Shown here: in pieces, positions 31,593 to 38,348 of the stretch | Layout of the letters: every line of letters begins with the position of its first letter | Position numbering within the stretch: position 1 is the first letter of the stretch | Source of the DNA: Candidatus Omnitrophota bacterium | GTDB taxonomy: Bacteria; Omnitrophota; Gorgyraeia; Tantalellales; Tantalellaceae | Assembly: GCA_030631915.1 (NCBI GenBank) | Contig: DAOVKF010000002.1 | Location: 1-38,348 of the forward strand | DNA length: 38,348 nt | Direction: 5' to 3' | Translations under genes and position numbers: made by a program | Notes under the pieces: generated by a model | The model's database searches: none | Seen by the model: the letters and a program-made list of their open reading frames with translations, nothing else | Told to the model about the DNA's origin: nothing

Positions 31593-32806
31593 AAATATTA
31601 CTGATCACGCCGTATCTTCCGCATTCCAGGGTCACCCATGCCGGCGGGAAATTCATATATGACCTTATTGCCCGGCTTAAGGAACGCGGCTTTCAGGTCT
31701 CTCTTATTTCCTTTTTCGAGCCGGGCGAGAGCAGGTATCTGGACAGCGTGAAGCCGTTGTGCGAGGCGTCCGTTTTCCTGGCAAGGGCAATGGTGTTCCC
31801 CAAAACACTTGTCGAGTATTTTCTGGAACGGCCCTTTCTGTGCGCGATAAAGCTGTTTCTTTTTTTCTTTGAGAGCATGGTGCAGAAGATCAGGCTGACG
31901 CGCTCCATGGATAAAATGACCCGGGAGACCGATTTTGACGTGCTTCAGGTCGAATACAGCATAATGGGCCTTATCATGAAAAAGATAAAATTCAACGGCC
32001 TTAAGGTCCTGGACCTCCAGGATCTCAAGGTCAAGCCCGCTGTCAGGGAGTTATCGTCCGAGAAGAACGCGGTTTTAAGGTCCCTGAGGGGCCTGAAAGT
32101 GAGGGCCGTTGAAAAAATGGAGATATCCTTTTGCGGGAAGTTTGACTGCCTTATGGTCAAATCCGAATTCGACAGGAAGATACTGAACGGGTTCGGGGAT
32201 TTTGATATAAAGGTCGCGCCTCTGGGGGTCGTTGTTCCGGAAACGCGTATCCAGGCCGGGGAGAGAGAGGAGAACAGCGTTCTGTTCGTAGGGGCGATGT
32301 TCAGGGACTTTAACGAGAACGCCGTGCTGTATTTTGTCAATGAGGTCATGCCGCGTCTGAATAAAGGATCGAAAGACGTGAAATTTTATATCGTGGGGGA
32401 CAGGCCCTCGGACAGGGTGCTCGGTCTGTCCTCAGGTAGTGTTACGGTTACCGGATATGTCGAAGACCTCGCCCGGTTTTATAACAGGTGCAGGGTGTTC
32501 GTGGCTCCGCTGTTCATCGGAGGCGGGCAGATCTTTAAGGTCCTGGAAGCCATGAGTTTCGGTGTCCCGGTTGTCGCGACGTCCGTAGCCAATGAAGGCA
32601 TACTGGCCGAAGACGGCAGGGAAATACTGATCGCTGACACGCCCGGGGAGTTCTGCGAAAAGATAACCGGTCTGCTGGAAAATGGACCGCTGTGGGATGA
32701 GATATCAAGACAGGCCAGGGTGTTCGTTGAAAAAACATATTCCTGGGACAGGGTGATCGACCGGTACATGGAAGTATATAAGAAGCCGCGGGAGCGAACC
32801 GTCTAG
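31589..32806 (+). CDS. GT4-family glycosyltransferase
   Basis: A 405-residue GT-B glycosyltransferase, last gene of the plus-strand glycan operon. Motifs are HAGGKFIYDLIARLKERG near the N-terminus, VLFVGAMF opening the donor domain, YIVGDRPSDRV, and the C-terminal VAPLFIGGGQIFKVLEAMSFGVPVV with a variant EX7E (GGGQIFKVLEA) followed by ATSVANEGI. It begins on an ATGA overlap with the GT2. Its stop codon TAG (32804-32806) shares CTAG with the stop of the convergent GT39 gene, so the two genes overlap by four bases tail to tail. The transferred sugar cannot be predicted. Confidence 0.86.
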   Translation: MKILLITPYLPHSRVTHAGGKFIYDLIARLKERGFQVSLISFFEPGESRYLDSVKPLCEASVFLARAMVFPKTLVEYFLERPFLCAIKLFLFFFESMVQKIRLTRSMDKMTRETDFDVLQVEYSIMGLIMKKIKFNGLKVLDLQDLKVKPAVRELSSEKNAVLRSLRGLKVRAVEKMEISFCGKFDCLMVKSEFDRKILNGFGDFDIKVAPLGVVVPETRIQAGEREENSVLFVGAMFRDFNENAVLYFVNEVMPRLNKGSKDVKFYIVGDRPSDRVLGLSSGSVTVTGYVEDLARFYNRCRVFVAPLFIGGGQIFKVLEAMSFGVPVVATSVANEGILAEDGREILIADTPGEFCEKITGLLENGPLWDEISRQARVFVEKTYSWDRVIDRYMEVYKKPRERTV

Positions 32807-32813
32807 AACGGTT
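32797..32813. terminator. Stem-loop over the overlapping convergent stop codons
   Basis: AACCGT (32797-32802), loop CTAGA, ACGGTT (32808-32813). The loop contains the stop codons of both convergent genes. There is no T run, so its strength as a bidirectional terminator is uncertain. Confidence 0.45.
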
Positions 32814-34386
32814 TCATGATAAGCGCGCCGTTGTGAAATACCGTTTCCAGCGCCATGGGAACGCTCCAGAAAGCAGATACCGCGAGCGCGGCAACGAGCA
32901 GTATCGTGCCTGTCCATGGCCCTGCCTTGCTGTTCAGGAATATTCTCAGGCGGTTCGCCACGTAAGCGCCGAGTATGGCAAAAGCCGGGTAAGCCGGAAG
33001 CATGTAGCGGTGTTCTCCCCCCATCAGTTTGTAAGCTACGCAGAACGCCGCCGCGAGCCATATGACCGGGAACAGGGTGTTCTTAAATTGCTTTTTATCC
33101 AGCCAGAGCCATAGAGGGGACAGGTAAGCCAGGATGAAAAGCGGGTTCTGATAGGGTATGCCGAGGAGGTACAGGTGTTTTGGCCGGCCCTGGACCAGCC
33201 TGAACCACGCTGTTTCAGCCGCTTCGATAAGGTTTTCCTGATGGGGCCTGTAGATAGGGTCTCCGTAGGTCAGGGTTATCTTGATAAACCAGTATCCCGC
33301 GCTCAGGATACACCCGGTTCCGAACAGCATAAGGTTTTTGTCGAACACCACTTTTAGAAAAGTCTCTTTCCGGAAAAGCCTGTCCGCGTTCGACAAAAAA
33401 TGCCAGATCACTATGGCGAAAGCCCCGATAGCCGCGTTCTGTTTGGTAACGACGCCCATACCGCAGGCTATGCCGCCGGCAAAGGCAAAAAAAGGCGCCT
33501 GTTTTTTCACGGCCACAAGGTACAGAAGGACTGCCGCTACCATCAGCGCGGCGGTCATGTCATCGGCCCATATCTTTTGCGACGTGAGTATGTCGATCGG
33601 GGAGATCGCCATCAGGAACATGGCTACGGGCGGGATCCATTCGTCGTTATAAAGGGTCCTGGCCGTCAGATACACGAGAACGATCAGGAGCATGCTGGAC
33701 GCGAGCGGTATTATTATCGAATAGAACTGTTTGCCGGCGATCGCCGGGTCAAAACGGAAATTCCTCAGACCCACACCCGGCGGGGCTTTCCTGATTATCG
33801 CGGTGTCGTTGACCGCGAGCATGTAATACGGCTGGCCCGCGGCGAATATTTTGTGTGACAACATGATCGCCAGCGGGAAGCCGAAAGGCATGTGGTGCAG
33901 GGGTTCGTCGTAATAAGTGATGCCCCCCTCAGCGAGGCTTTTTATTATCCGGCCTTTATCCCGCGCCGGAGCCATCTGCACGACTTCCGGGTGTTCGCGC
34001 AGGGAGTACATGTCAATGCCTCTCAGGTTGTAGCCGGAGATGCCGCTGGTATCCAGTTTGAACGCCAGGCCGACATAGTGGTGCTGATCGCCGCGGTAAT
34101 GCGGGAGGTCAAAGGTGTGTTTTCTGAGGCCGAACGCCAGTAAAAGTATCGCAACGAAAACAGCCCATCCGGCCGCTGTTTTCAGTTTTTTAAATGGAAG
34201 TTTATCCAGCGGGATAATGGATAAAGCTCTTTTCCCGGAGTTTTTAAGCTCGGCGCTGTCACGGTATTTCTGGACCGTATGACGCGGTATCCCCAGTTTT
34301 CTGGATATCTCTTTGTTGGACATGGAGCCCAGGTGCTCGATTATGAATTCCTTTTCCTGACTGCTGAGATGGCGCTGTTCTTTCAT
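32803..34386 (-). CDS. ArnT/PMT-like membrane glycosyltransferase (GT39-type) with N-terminal helix-turn-helix
   Basis: A 527-residue protein. Residues 9-43 form a helix-turn-helix: LSSQEKEFIIEHL, then MSNKEISRKLGIPRHTVQKY, the classic NxEIAxxLGIxxxTVxxY pattern of response-regulator and sigma-type HTHs. A basic linker (KLPFKKLKT) leads to helix 1 at about 72-88 and about ten further membrane helices, with a loop motif HYRGDQHHYV after helix 1 where ArnT/PMT enzymes carry catalytic acidic residues. Later family-like parts include IWADDMTAALMV, GIACGMGVVTKQNA and LMGGEHRYMLPAYPAFAILGAY. GT39 proteins take sugar from a polyprenyl-phosphate donor to a periplasmic acceptor. The start overlaps the upstream GT4 stop (ATGA) with AGGGG seven bases before, so the HTH is translated. 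This fusion is unusual. Confidence 0.82.
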   Translation of the reverse strand: MKEQRHLSSQEKEFIIEHLGSMSNKEISRKLGIPRHTVQKYRDSAELKNSGKRALSIIPLDKLPFKKLKTAAGWAVFVAILLLAFGLRKHTFDLPHYRGDQHHYVGLAFKLDTSGISGYNLRGIDMYSLREHPEVVQMAPARDKGRIIKSLAEGGITYYDEPLHHMPFGFPLAIMLSHKIFAAGQPYYMLAVNDTAIIRKAPPGVGLRNFRFDPAIAGKQFYSIIIPLASSMLLIVLVYLTARTLYNDEWIPPVAMFLMAISPIDILTSQKIWADDMTAALMVAAVLLYLVAVKKQAPFFAFAGGIACGMGVVTKQNAAIGAFAIVIWHFLSNADRLFRKETFLKVVFDKNLMLFGTGCILSAGYWFIKITLTYGDPIYRPHQENLIEAAETAWFRLVQGRPKHLYLLGIPYQNPLFILAYLSPLWLWLDKKQFKNTLFPVIWLAAAFCVAYKLMGGEHRYMLPAYPAFAILGAYVANRLRIFLNSKAGPWTGTILLVAALAVSAFWSVPMALETVFHNGALIMKPF

Positions 34387-35543
34387 GCGTCCGCCCCTGT
34401 CGTATCCTTAAAGAGCTTAACGTATCTCCGCGACACGGCGGATATGCTGTAGCGCGCCGCGGCGCTTCTGTTGTTTTCGCTGATCTCCCTCCTGCGGCGG
34501 TCGTCCATCGCCAGATCCAGGATGGCTTCCGCCAGTTTCGTCTCATCGCGCGGCGGGACCAGTATCCCGTTCCTGTCCGGCGCGATGATATCGGTCTGCC
34601 CGCCTTGGTCCGTCGCGACGACAGGGAGGCCGCAGGACATGGCTTCAAGAAGCACGATCCCGAATCCCTCGTGCAGGGAAGACAGCACGTACATGTCCGC
34701 AGCGGCGAGGTACTGGAATTTTTTCTCCTCAGAGACCGAAGACAGGAACGTCACCCGGTCCTTGAGCCCGGTTCTTATTGAGAGTTCGTTCAGAGCGTCC
34801 CGCTCGGGGCCGTCCCCGATAAGTATGAGTTCAAGGTTTTGCGCGCGTTCCCGCGCCACGGCAAGGGATATTATGAGATGATCGTATCCTTTCCGTTTTA
34901 TCAGCCTGCCGATGGATATAATATAGAACGAGCCCTTGCGCATGGAAAGCTTTTCGCGGTCCACGGGGGTGAAGACAGGGGCGGGGATCCCCAGCGGGAT
35001 GACGGCGATGTCCTTTGACGGTTTGTAGAACCTTCCGGCGTTGTCCCTGGTGTTTTGTGACTGCGCCACGACCGCTGAAGCGCTGTTCAGAACGGTCCGG
35101 ACCGCCAGGCGGAGGAGCGCGTGACGGTGCGGCGACGTTTTTTTACTGGGGTCGTAGATGTCGCCTCCGTGTACGCTCAGCACGTCGGGTATGTTGAAAA
35201 CGCGGGAAAGGACCAGCCCCACGGGCCCGGTGGGCACGGCGAAATGGGTATTGATAACATGATATTTTTTATTCGCGCACAAACGGATGCCTTTCATGAC
35301 GGCGGAAAAAAGGAACGTCAGCATGGAAGACATGGTCGCCGTATGCAGTGAAGTCCTGTTCAGGACCGGGACGCGGTAGATGTTCACGCCGTTCTTGACC
35401 TCTTTTTTTTCCAGGCCCCTGAAATGCGTCGTCAGAACGTCAACATTATGGTCCCCGGCCAGTTCGTTCGCCAGATCCCGCGTAAAGACGCCTCCTCCGC
35501 CCCCAAGAGGCGGGTATTCATAGTTGATCATCAGGATATTCAT
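34383..35543 (-). CDS. GT4-family glycosyltransferase
   Basis: A 386-residue GT-B glycosyltransferase. It shows INYEYPPLGGGGGVFTRDLA at the N-terminus (glycine loop), VINTHFAVPTG, VHGGDIYDP, and the donor-domain blocks YIISIGRLIKRKGYDHLI and LILIGDGPERDAL. The EX7E region reads HEGFGIVLLEAMSCGLPVVA, followed by GGQTDII, a strong GT4 signature. Its ATG overlaps the upstream GT2 stop (TAATG), and its stop overlaps the GT39 start (ATGA), so all three are translationally coupled. The substrate is unknown, but it may build the acceptor glycan that the GT39 enzyme decorates. Confidence 0.9.
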   Translation of the reverse strand: MNILMINYEYPPLGGGGGVFTRDLANELAGDHNVDVLTTHFRGLEKKEVKNGVNIYRVPVLNRTSLHTATMSSMLTFLFSAVMKGIRLCANKKYHVINTHFAVPTGPVGLVLSRVFNIPDVLSVHGGDIYDPSKKTSPHRHALLRLAVRTVLNSASAVVAQSQNTRDNAGRFYKPSKDIAVIPLGIPAPVFTPVDREKLSMRKGSFYIISIGRLIKRKGYDHLIISLAVARERAQNLELILIGDGPERDALNELSIRTGLKDRVTFLSSVSEEKKFQYLAAADMYVLSSLHEGFGIVLLEAMSCGLPVVATDQGGQTDIIAPDRNGILVPPRDETKLAEAILDLAMDDRRRREISENNRSAAARYSISAVSRRYVKLFKDTTGADA

Positions 35544-36478
35544 TACAGGATATCTCTTATGTGGTATATCGTCTTATTCTGGGATTCGTAATAGGTGCGG
35601 ATATTTATCTCTCCGAGGAAACCCATGGAGATCAGCTGCACGCTCACAAGAAAGAAAAGCACACAGAGTATCAGCAGGGGGTTTCCGCTCATGTCCGTGT
35701 GCTTTACGAGTTTCATGTAAACGACGAGCAGAAAACTGAGGAACCCCAGACTTCCGCTGATGATCCCCATGCCCCCGAAGAACCGTATGGGTTTTGTGCT
35801 GTACTCGGAAAGGAACGCGATAAGCAGAAGGTCGAGCAGCACTTTTATCGTGCGGTTCAACCCGTATCCGGTCTTGCCGTATTGCCGCGGCCTGTGGTTT
35901 ACCTCGAGCTCGGTTATCCTGGCGCCTTTCCAGCAGGCGATAGCCGGGATAAAGCGGTGCATTTCGCCGTAAAGCCGCAGGTTCTTTATGACGTCGCGTT
36001 TATAAGCCTTTAACGTGCAGCCGTAGTCGTGCAGCGGGACCTTCAGTGTGACCGATATAAGCCAGTTGGCCAGTCTTGAAGGAACGACCCTCCGCAGGAA
36101 GGCGTCTTTCCGCTTTCTGCGCCATCCGCTGACAAGATCAAAGCCGGAATCAAGTTTTTCTATGAGCGCAGGGATGTCACGCGGGTCATTCTGCATGTCC
36201 CCGTCCATTGTGATGACGATATCCCCCCCGGCCATGTCGAATCCGGCCATGATAGCGGGTGTCTGCCCAAAATTCCTGTTAAGGTCGATTATTTTCAGGT
36301 GCGGGGCTGATTGTTTTATTCCGGTAAGCTCCTGCAGCGTGTTATCCGTACTGCCGTCATTGATAAAAATGACTTCATAGGATCTGCCGTATTTACCCAG
36401 GACCTCACTGATCTCATCACAGAGAGGGCGGATATTCTTTTCCTCGTTATAGACCGGTATTATGACGCTTATTTCCAT
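35543..36478 (-). CDS. Polyprenyl-phosphate sugar synthase-like GT2 (DPM1/ArnC/GtrB type)
   Basis: A 311-residue GT2 that should transfer a sugar from a nucleotide donor to a polyprenyl phosphate. It has ISVIIPVYNEEKNIRPL, VIFINDGSTDNT, RNFGQTPAIMAGFDMA and TMDGDMQNDP (family DxD DADLQ/DGDMQ), then VSGWRRKRKD and DYGCTLKAYKRDV. Two to three C-terminal membrane helices (about 250-305) place it with ArnC/GtrB. ATG 36478 has GAAGG seven bases upstream; the longer frame reads through a palindromic repeat and is rejected. The product is the expected donor for the GT39 enzyme two genes downstream, making a matched pair. Confidence 0.92.
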   Translation of the reverse strand: MEISVIIPVYNEEKNIRPLCDEISEVLGKYGRSYEVIFINDGSTDNTLQELTGIKQSAPHLKIIDLNRNFGQTPAIMAGFDMAGGDIVITMDGDMQNDPRDIPALIEKLDSGFDLVSGWRRKRKDAFLRRVVPSRLANWLISVTLKVPLHDYGCTLKAYKRDVIKNLRLYGEMHRFIPAIACWKGARITELEVNHRPRQYGKTGYGLNRTIKVLLDLLLIAFLSEYSTKPIRFFGGMGIISGSLGFLSFLLVVYMKLVKHTDMSGNPLLILCVLFFLVSVQLISMGFLGEINIRTYYESQNKTIYHIRDIL

Positions 36479-36550
36479 AAAATGCCTTCCCGGGTTCAAT
36501 ACGGATAAAGCGTAGCATATGTTAACCAAAAAAGCAAGATAGCCCGAAAC

Positions 36551-36573
36551 GTCATTCCTGCGCAAGCAGGGAC
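36551..36573. repeat. GTCATTCCTGCG-type palindromic repeat
   Basis: GTCATTCCTGCGCAAGCAGG at 36551-36570, followed by GACCC. CCTGC (36557-36561) pairs with GCAGG (36566-36570) around a GCAA loop. Very similar short palindromes occur in many bacterial genomes (from memory). It lies between divergent glycosyltransferase genes. Confidence 0.7.
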
Positions 36574-36595
36574 CCATAAAAGGATCCCTTTTGAT

Positions 36596-36624
36596 TTGTT
36601 AAGTCAGGGTCCCCGATATATAAT
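36596..36624 (+). promoter_or_regulatory. Promoter of the divergent GT2 gene
   Basis: TTGTTA (36596-36601), exactly 17 bases, TATAAT (36619-36624). The ATG follows 10 bases after the -10 box, so the expected transcript start lies at or just before the start codon. Confidence 0.65.
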
Positions 36625-36634
36625 ATATTATAAG

Positions 36635-37684
36635 ATGAAGGAAAAAGTCACTGTCTGTGTGATCACGTTTAACAGCGTCAAATATCTGTCCGCTCTGCTG
36701 GACAGTATCCGGGATTCGACATTCAGGGAATTCCGCCTGTTATTCATAGATAACGGCTCCACGGACGGCACAATGGATTATCTTGAAAAAGACCGGTCAG
36801 AAAAAGAGGTCATCAGCCTGCCCGAAAATACAGGCCACAGCCACGCCGCCAATTTAGCGTTAAAAAAATGCAGGACCCGGTATCTGATATTGCTGGACCA
36901 CGATACGATCGTTGACAGGGACTTGTTCAGGGGTCTTTATCTGGAAGCAGGGCGGGAACAGAACACCGATTTCGCGGTCTTCGCGCCGAAGATCATAGAC
37001 AGGGCAAGGGACGAGGTCTATTACGGCGGAGAGTTCCATTATATCGGAAAGACACATACCAATCGTGAAAGACCGGAGGGCGCGGAAGTGGGCATGATCG
37101 GATCCACCGCTCCGCTCCTGGACCTGAGCAGGATCCCTCCGGATCTGGCCTTTGACGACGATTTTTTCATATACTGGAACGACGCCGATTTTTTTTACAG
37201 GTTAAGGGCGGCCGGGAAGAAGATAAAACTGGTCCCGGAAGCTCTCGTTTATCACCTGGGCGGCACAGAGGATTATTCTCACCGCCGCGGGGTGAAATAC
37301 AGCCCGATAAGGGCGTTCTATGTTATGCGGAACCACAGGTTATTTGTGATCAAGAACTATAGTCCGGCGAGCATATTGATCTTCCTCCCCTGTTTTTTGT
37401 TGTATGAATTGTTCAATCTCATGTTCTGTATAAGAAAACGGGTTTTCATAAAAGGCTACTTGCGTTCCGTGGCCGGCACGGCCGGACTGTTCTTTTCAAC
37501 GATGATGAAAAGGTCCGCCTTCCAGAAGACGAGAAAGATCGGGGAAAAGGACCTGGTGGGATGGTACAGGCTGGATTACAACCCCGGAGTGGTGAGCACG
37601 GACCTTGAAGATCTTCTTGTGAGGATCTTTGACCGGGTATTGAGGACATATTATCTTCTGGTAAAAGCCATTTTCTGGAGGTGA
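36635..37684 (+). CDS. GT2 glycosyltransferase (rhamnosyltransferase-like)
   Basis: A 349-residue GT-A inverting glycosyltransferase. It begins VTVCVITFNSVKYLSALLDS, then FIDNGSTDGTMDYL, ENTGHSHAANLALKKC, LLDHDTIVD (DxD region) and FFIYWNDADFFYRLRAAGKK in place of the usual EDxxxC acceptor motif, with VYHLGGTE. The C-terminal 100 residues have a membrane-associated hydrophobic segment (SILIFLPCFLLYELF). ATG 36635 was chosen over 36596, which lies in the promoter; no Shine-Dalgarno exists and the promoter leaves almost no leader. Transcribed away from the GT2-GT4-GT39 operon, it probably contributes to the same surface glycan. Confidence 0.86.
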   Translation: MKEKVTVCVITFNSVKYLSALLDSIRDSTFREFRLLFIDNGSTDGTMDYLEKDRSEKEVISLPENTGHSHAANLALKKCRTRYLILLDHDTIVDRDLFRGLYLEAGREQNTDFAVFAPKIIDRARDEVYYGGEFHYIGKTHTNRERPEGAEVGMIGSTAPLLDLSRIPPDLAFDDDFFIYWNDADFFYRLRAAGKKIKLVPEALVYHLGGTEDYSHRRGVKYSPIRAFYVMRNHRLFVIKNYSPASILIFLPCFLLYELFNLMFCIRKRVFIKGYLRSVAGTAGLFFSTMMKRSAFQKTRKIGEKDLVGWYRLDYNPGVVSTDLEDLLVRIFDRVLRTYYLLVKAIFWR

Positions 37685-37733
37685 TCCGTACCGGCTGCCG
37701 GCGCCCGGACAATCCCGGATGTTACCGGACCGG

Positions 37734-37755
37734 AGCGAAAAAACCGCTTATTTTT
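37734..37755 (+). terminator. Weak candidate terminator after the GT2 gene
   Basis: AGCG (37734-37737) pairs with CGCT (37745-37748) across a 7-base A-rich loop, followed by TATTTTT. The stem is short, so the call is tentative. Confidence 0.35.
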
Positions 37756-37774
37756 AATAAAATCCAAAAAAATA

Positions 37775-37817
37775 TCGACAAACGCGTTTCTTTAGTGTAA
37801 AATTACTGTAAAATTAC
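37775..37817 (+). promoter_or_regulatory. Promoter and direct-repeat operator candidate of the response regulator
   Basis: TCGACA (37775-37780), 17 bases, TAAAAT (37798-37803). A perfect direct repeat TGTAAAATTAC occurs at 37796-37806 and 37807-37817, spanning the -10 box and likely transcript start, as an operator might. Confidence 0.55.
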
Positions 37818-37829
37818 AGGAGCGGGGAA

Positions 37830-38210
37830 ATGGCTAAAGAGCACCGGATATTGATAGTGGATGACAATAAGGATTTCGCTGATGTTTTTTGCGACATCTT
37901 GAAAGCGAATGACTATATGGTGGAAAGCTGTTACGGCGGGGCTGAGGCCATAGAGAAAATGAAAAAAGGCGCTTTCAACATAATGTTCCTGGATATCAGG
38001 ATGCCGGAGATAGACGGCATCCAGACCTTAAAGGAAGTAATGAGAATACAGCCGGACACCACCGTTATAATGATGACGGGATATTCCGTAGATGAACTTG
38101 TCCATAAAGCCCTTGAAGAAAGGGCGTCCGACATAATATACAAACCTTTCGAGATCGATAAAGTATTAAGCCTGATACAGGGCAGTCGACTCCCCGGAAC
38201 CGCCGGATAA
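37830..38210 (+). CDS. Stand-alone response regulator receiver domain (CheY-like)
   Basis: A 126-residue protein made only of a receiver domain. The acidic pair Asp11-Asp12 (LIVDDNKDF), phospho-acceptor Asp55 (FLDIRMP), Thr83 (MMTGYS) and Lys105 (YKPFE) are all in place, so it should be phosphorylated normally. There is no output domain, so it acts through protein contacts or a phosphorelay. AGGAG lies about eight bases before the ATG and a good promoter with an 11-bp direct repeat sits just upstream. No kinase is adjacent inside the window; a partner may lie beyond the right edge. The sensor kinase at 22225 is 14 kb away and pairing would be a guess. Confidence 0.92.
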   Translation: MAKEHRILIVDDNKDFADVFCDILKANDYMVESCYGGAEAIEKMKKGAFNIMFLDIRMPEIDGIQTLKEVMRIQPDTTVIMMTGYSVDELVHKALEERASDIIYKPFEIDKVLSLIQGSRLPGTAG

Positions 38211-38348
38211 AAGCCAGCTGAGAACGGACCTCTTGATATAACAGTTTTTTCAGGCGTAAAGATGTTTTCCTCAGAGATAACACAAGGGACTGTCAGCCGG
38301 TGTTCCTCCCGAAATACCGGTTCCCGCTTCCGAAATATCCTATTTCGC
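38211..38348. other. Right-edge sequence with no supported gene
   Basis: No reading frame with family-like content is visible here. Short repeats CCGAAATA occur near the edge (about 38310 and 38330). A gene could begin beyond the window. Confidence 0.4.

Noticed and set aside
36479..36577. N-terminal extension of the polyprenyl-phosphate GT2
   Set aside because: The added residues (GPCLRRNDV) are a translation of the palindromic repeat; ATG 36478 has its own ribosome site.
38065..38283. Minus-strand open frame at the right edge
   Set aside because: It overlaps the receiver gene and shows no conserved motif.

Overview
The window looks like a chromosomal segment from an uncultured, probably anaerobic or fermentative, Gram-negative-type bacterium. 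Several things point that way: a pyruvate:ferredoxin oxidoreductase, a K+-dependent-type membrane pyrophosphatase, GTP-type PEP carboxykinase, flavin-dependent thymidylate synthase (ThyX), lipoproteins, a protein with an exosortase-like C-terminal tag, and a dense set of surface-polysaccharide genes. Arg AGG and Ile ATA codons are very common. Together this fits an Omnitrophota/PVC-type genome best, but the assignment is inference; no marker gene here settles it. Base composition was not computed. No tRNA, rRNA, CRISPR array, phage or transposase gene was seen.

Layout. Positions 1-3153: the 3' end of nifJ, a DUF72 protein and lipoyl synthase (lipA). 3218-6795: a GH65 disaccharide phosphorylase and a GT4 glycosyltransferase. 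6853-11944: a glycine cleavage operon (gcvT-gcvH-gcvPA-gcvPB) followed by a lipoate ligase/transferase-family gene. With lipA nearby, the segment covers both making or attaching lipoate and the GcvH protein that carries it. 12000-16416: a small lipoprotein (minus strand), then pckG-purC-sua5. 16437-17636 (minus): a secreted GHL10-type glycoside hydrolase-like protein. 17637-18710: an AT-rich island with one exported protein carrying a PEP-CTERM-like tail, closed by a strong terminator. 18785-22128: thyX, then apt and hppA on the minus strand (a PPi producer and a PPi consumer). 22225-23847 (minus): a hybrid sensor kinase with a periplasmic solute-binding-type sensor. 24057-26724: a small membrane protein, a nucleotidyltransferase-fold protein, and a TPM-domain/LemA pair.

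The right third (26754-37684) is a surface-glycan region. The plus-strand run 26754-32806 holds an IspD/TarI-type cytidylyltransferase, a flippase, a LicC-like cytidylyltransferase, a CDP-glycerol glycerophosphotransferase-family enzyme, a GT2 and a GT4. The latter genes are tightly coupled by ATGA overlaps. This gene set suggests a phosphodiester-linked (teichoic-acid-like) surface polymer. The convergent minus-strand run 36478-32803 holds a polyprenyl-phosphate sugar synthase-like GT2, a GT4 and an ArnT/PMT-like membrane glycosyltransferase with an N-terminal helix-turn-helix, which is the oddest protein in the window. A divergent GT2 and a stand-alone response regulator follow.

Intergenic DNA carries small repeats: GGGGACA(CA) motifs, two 15-bp tandem duplications, a long GC-rich stem element, a GTCATTCCTGCG-type palindrome and degenerate filler repeats. 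Three genes have good -10/-35 boxes so close to the start codon that leaderless translation is likely.
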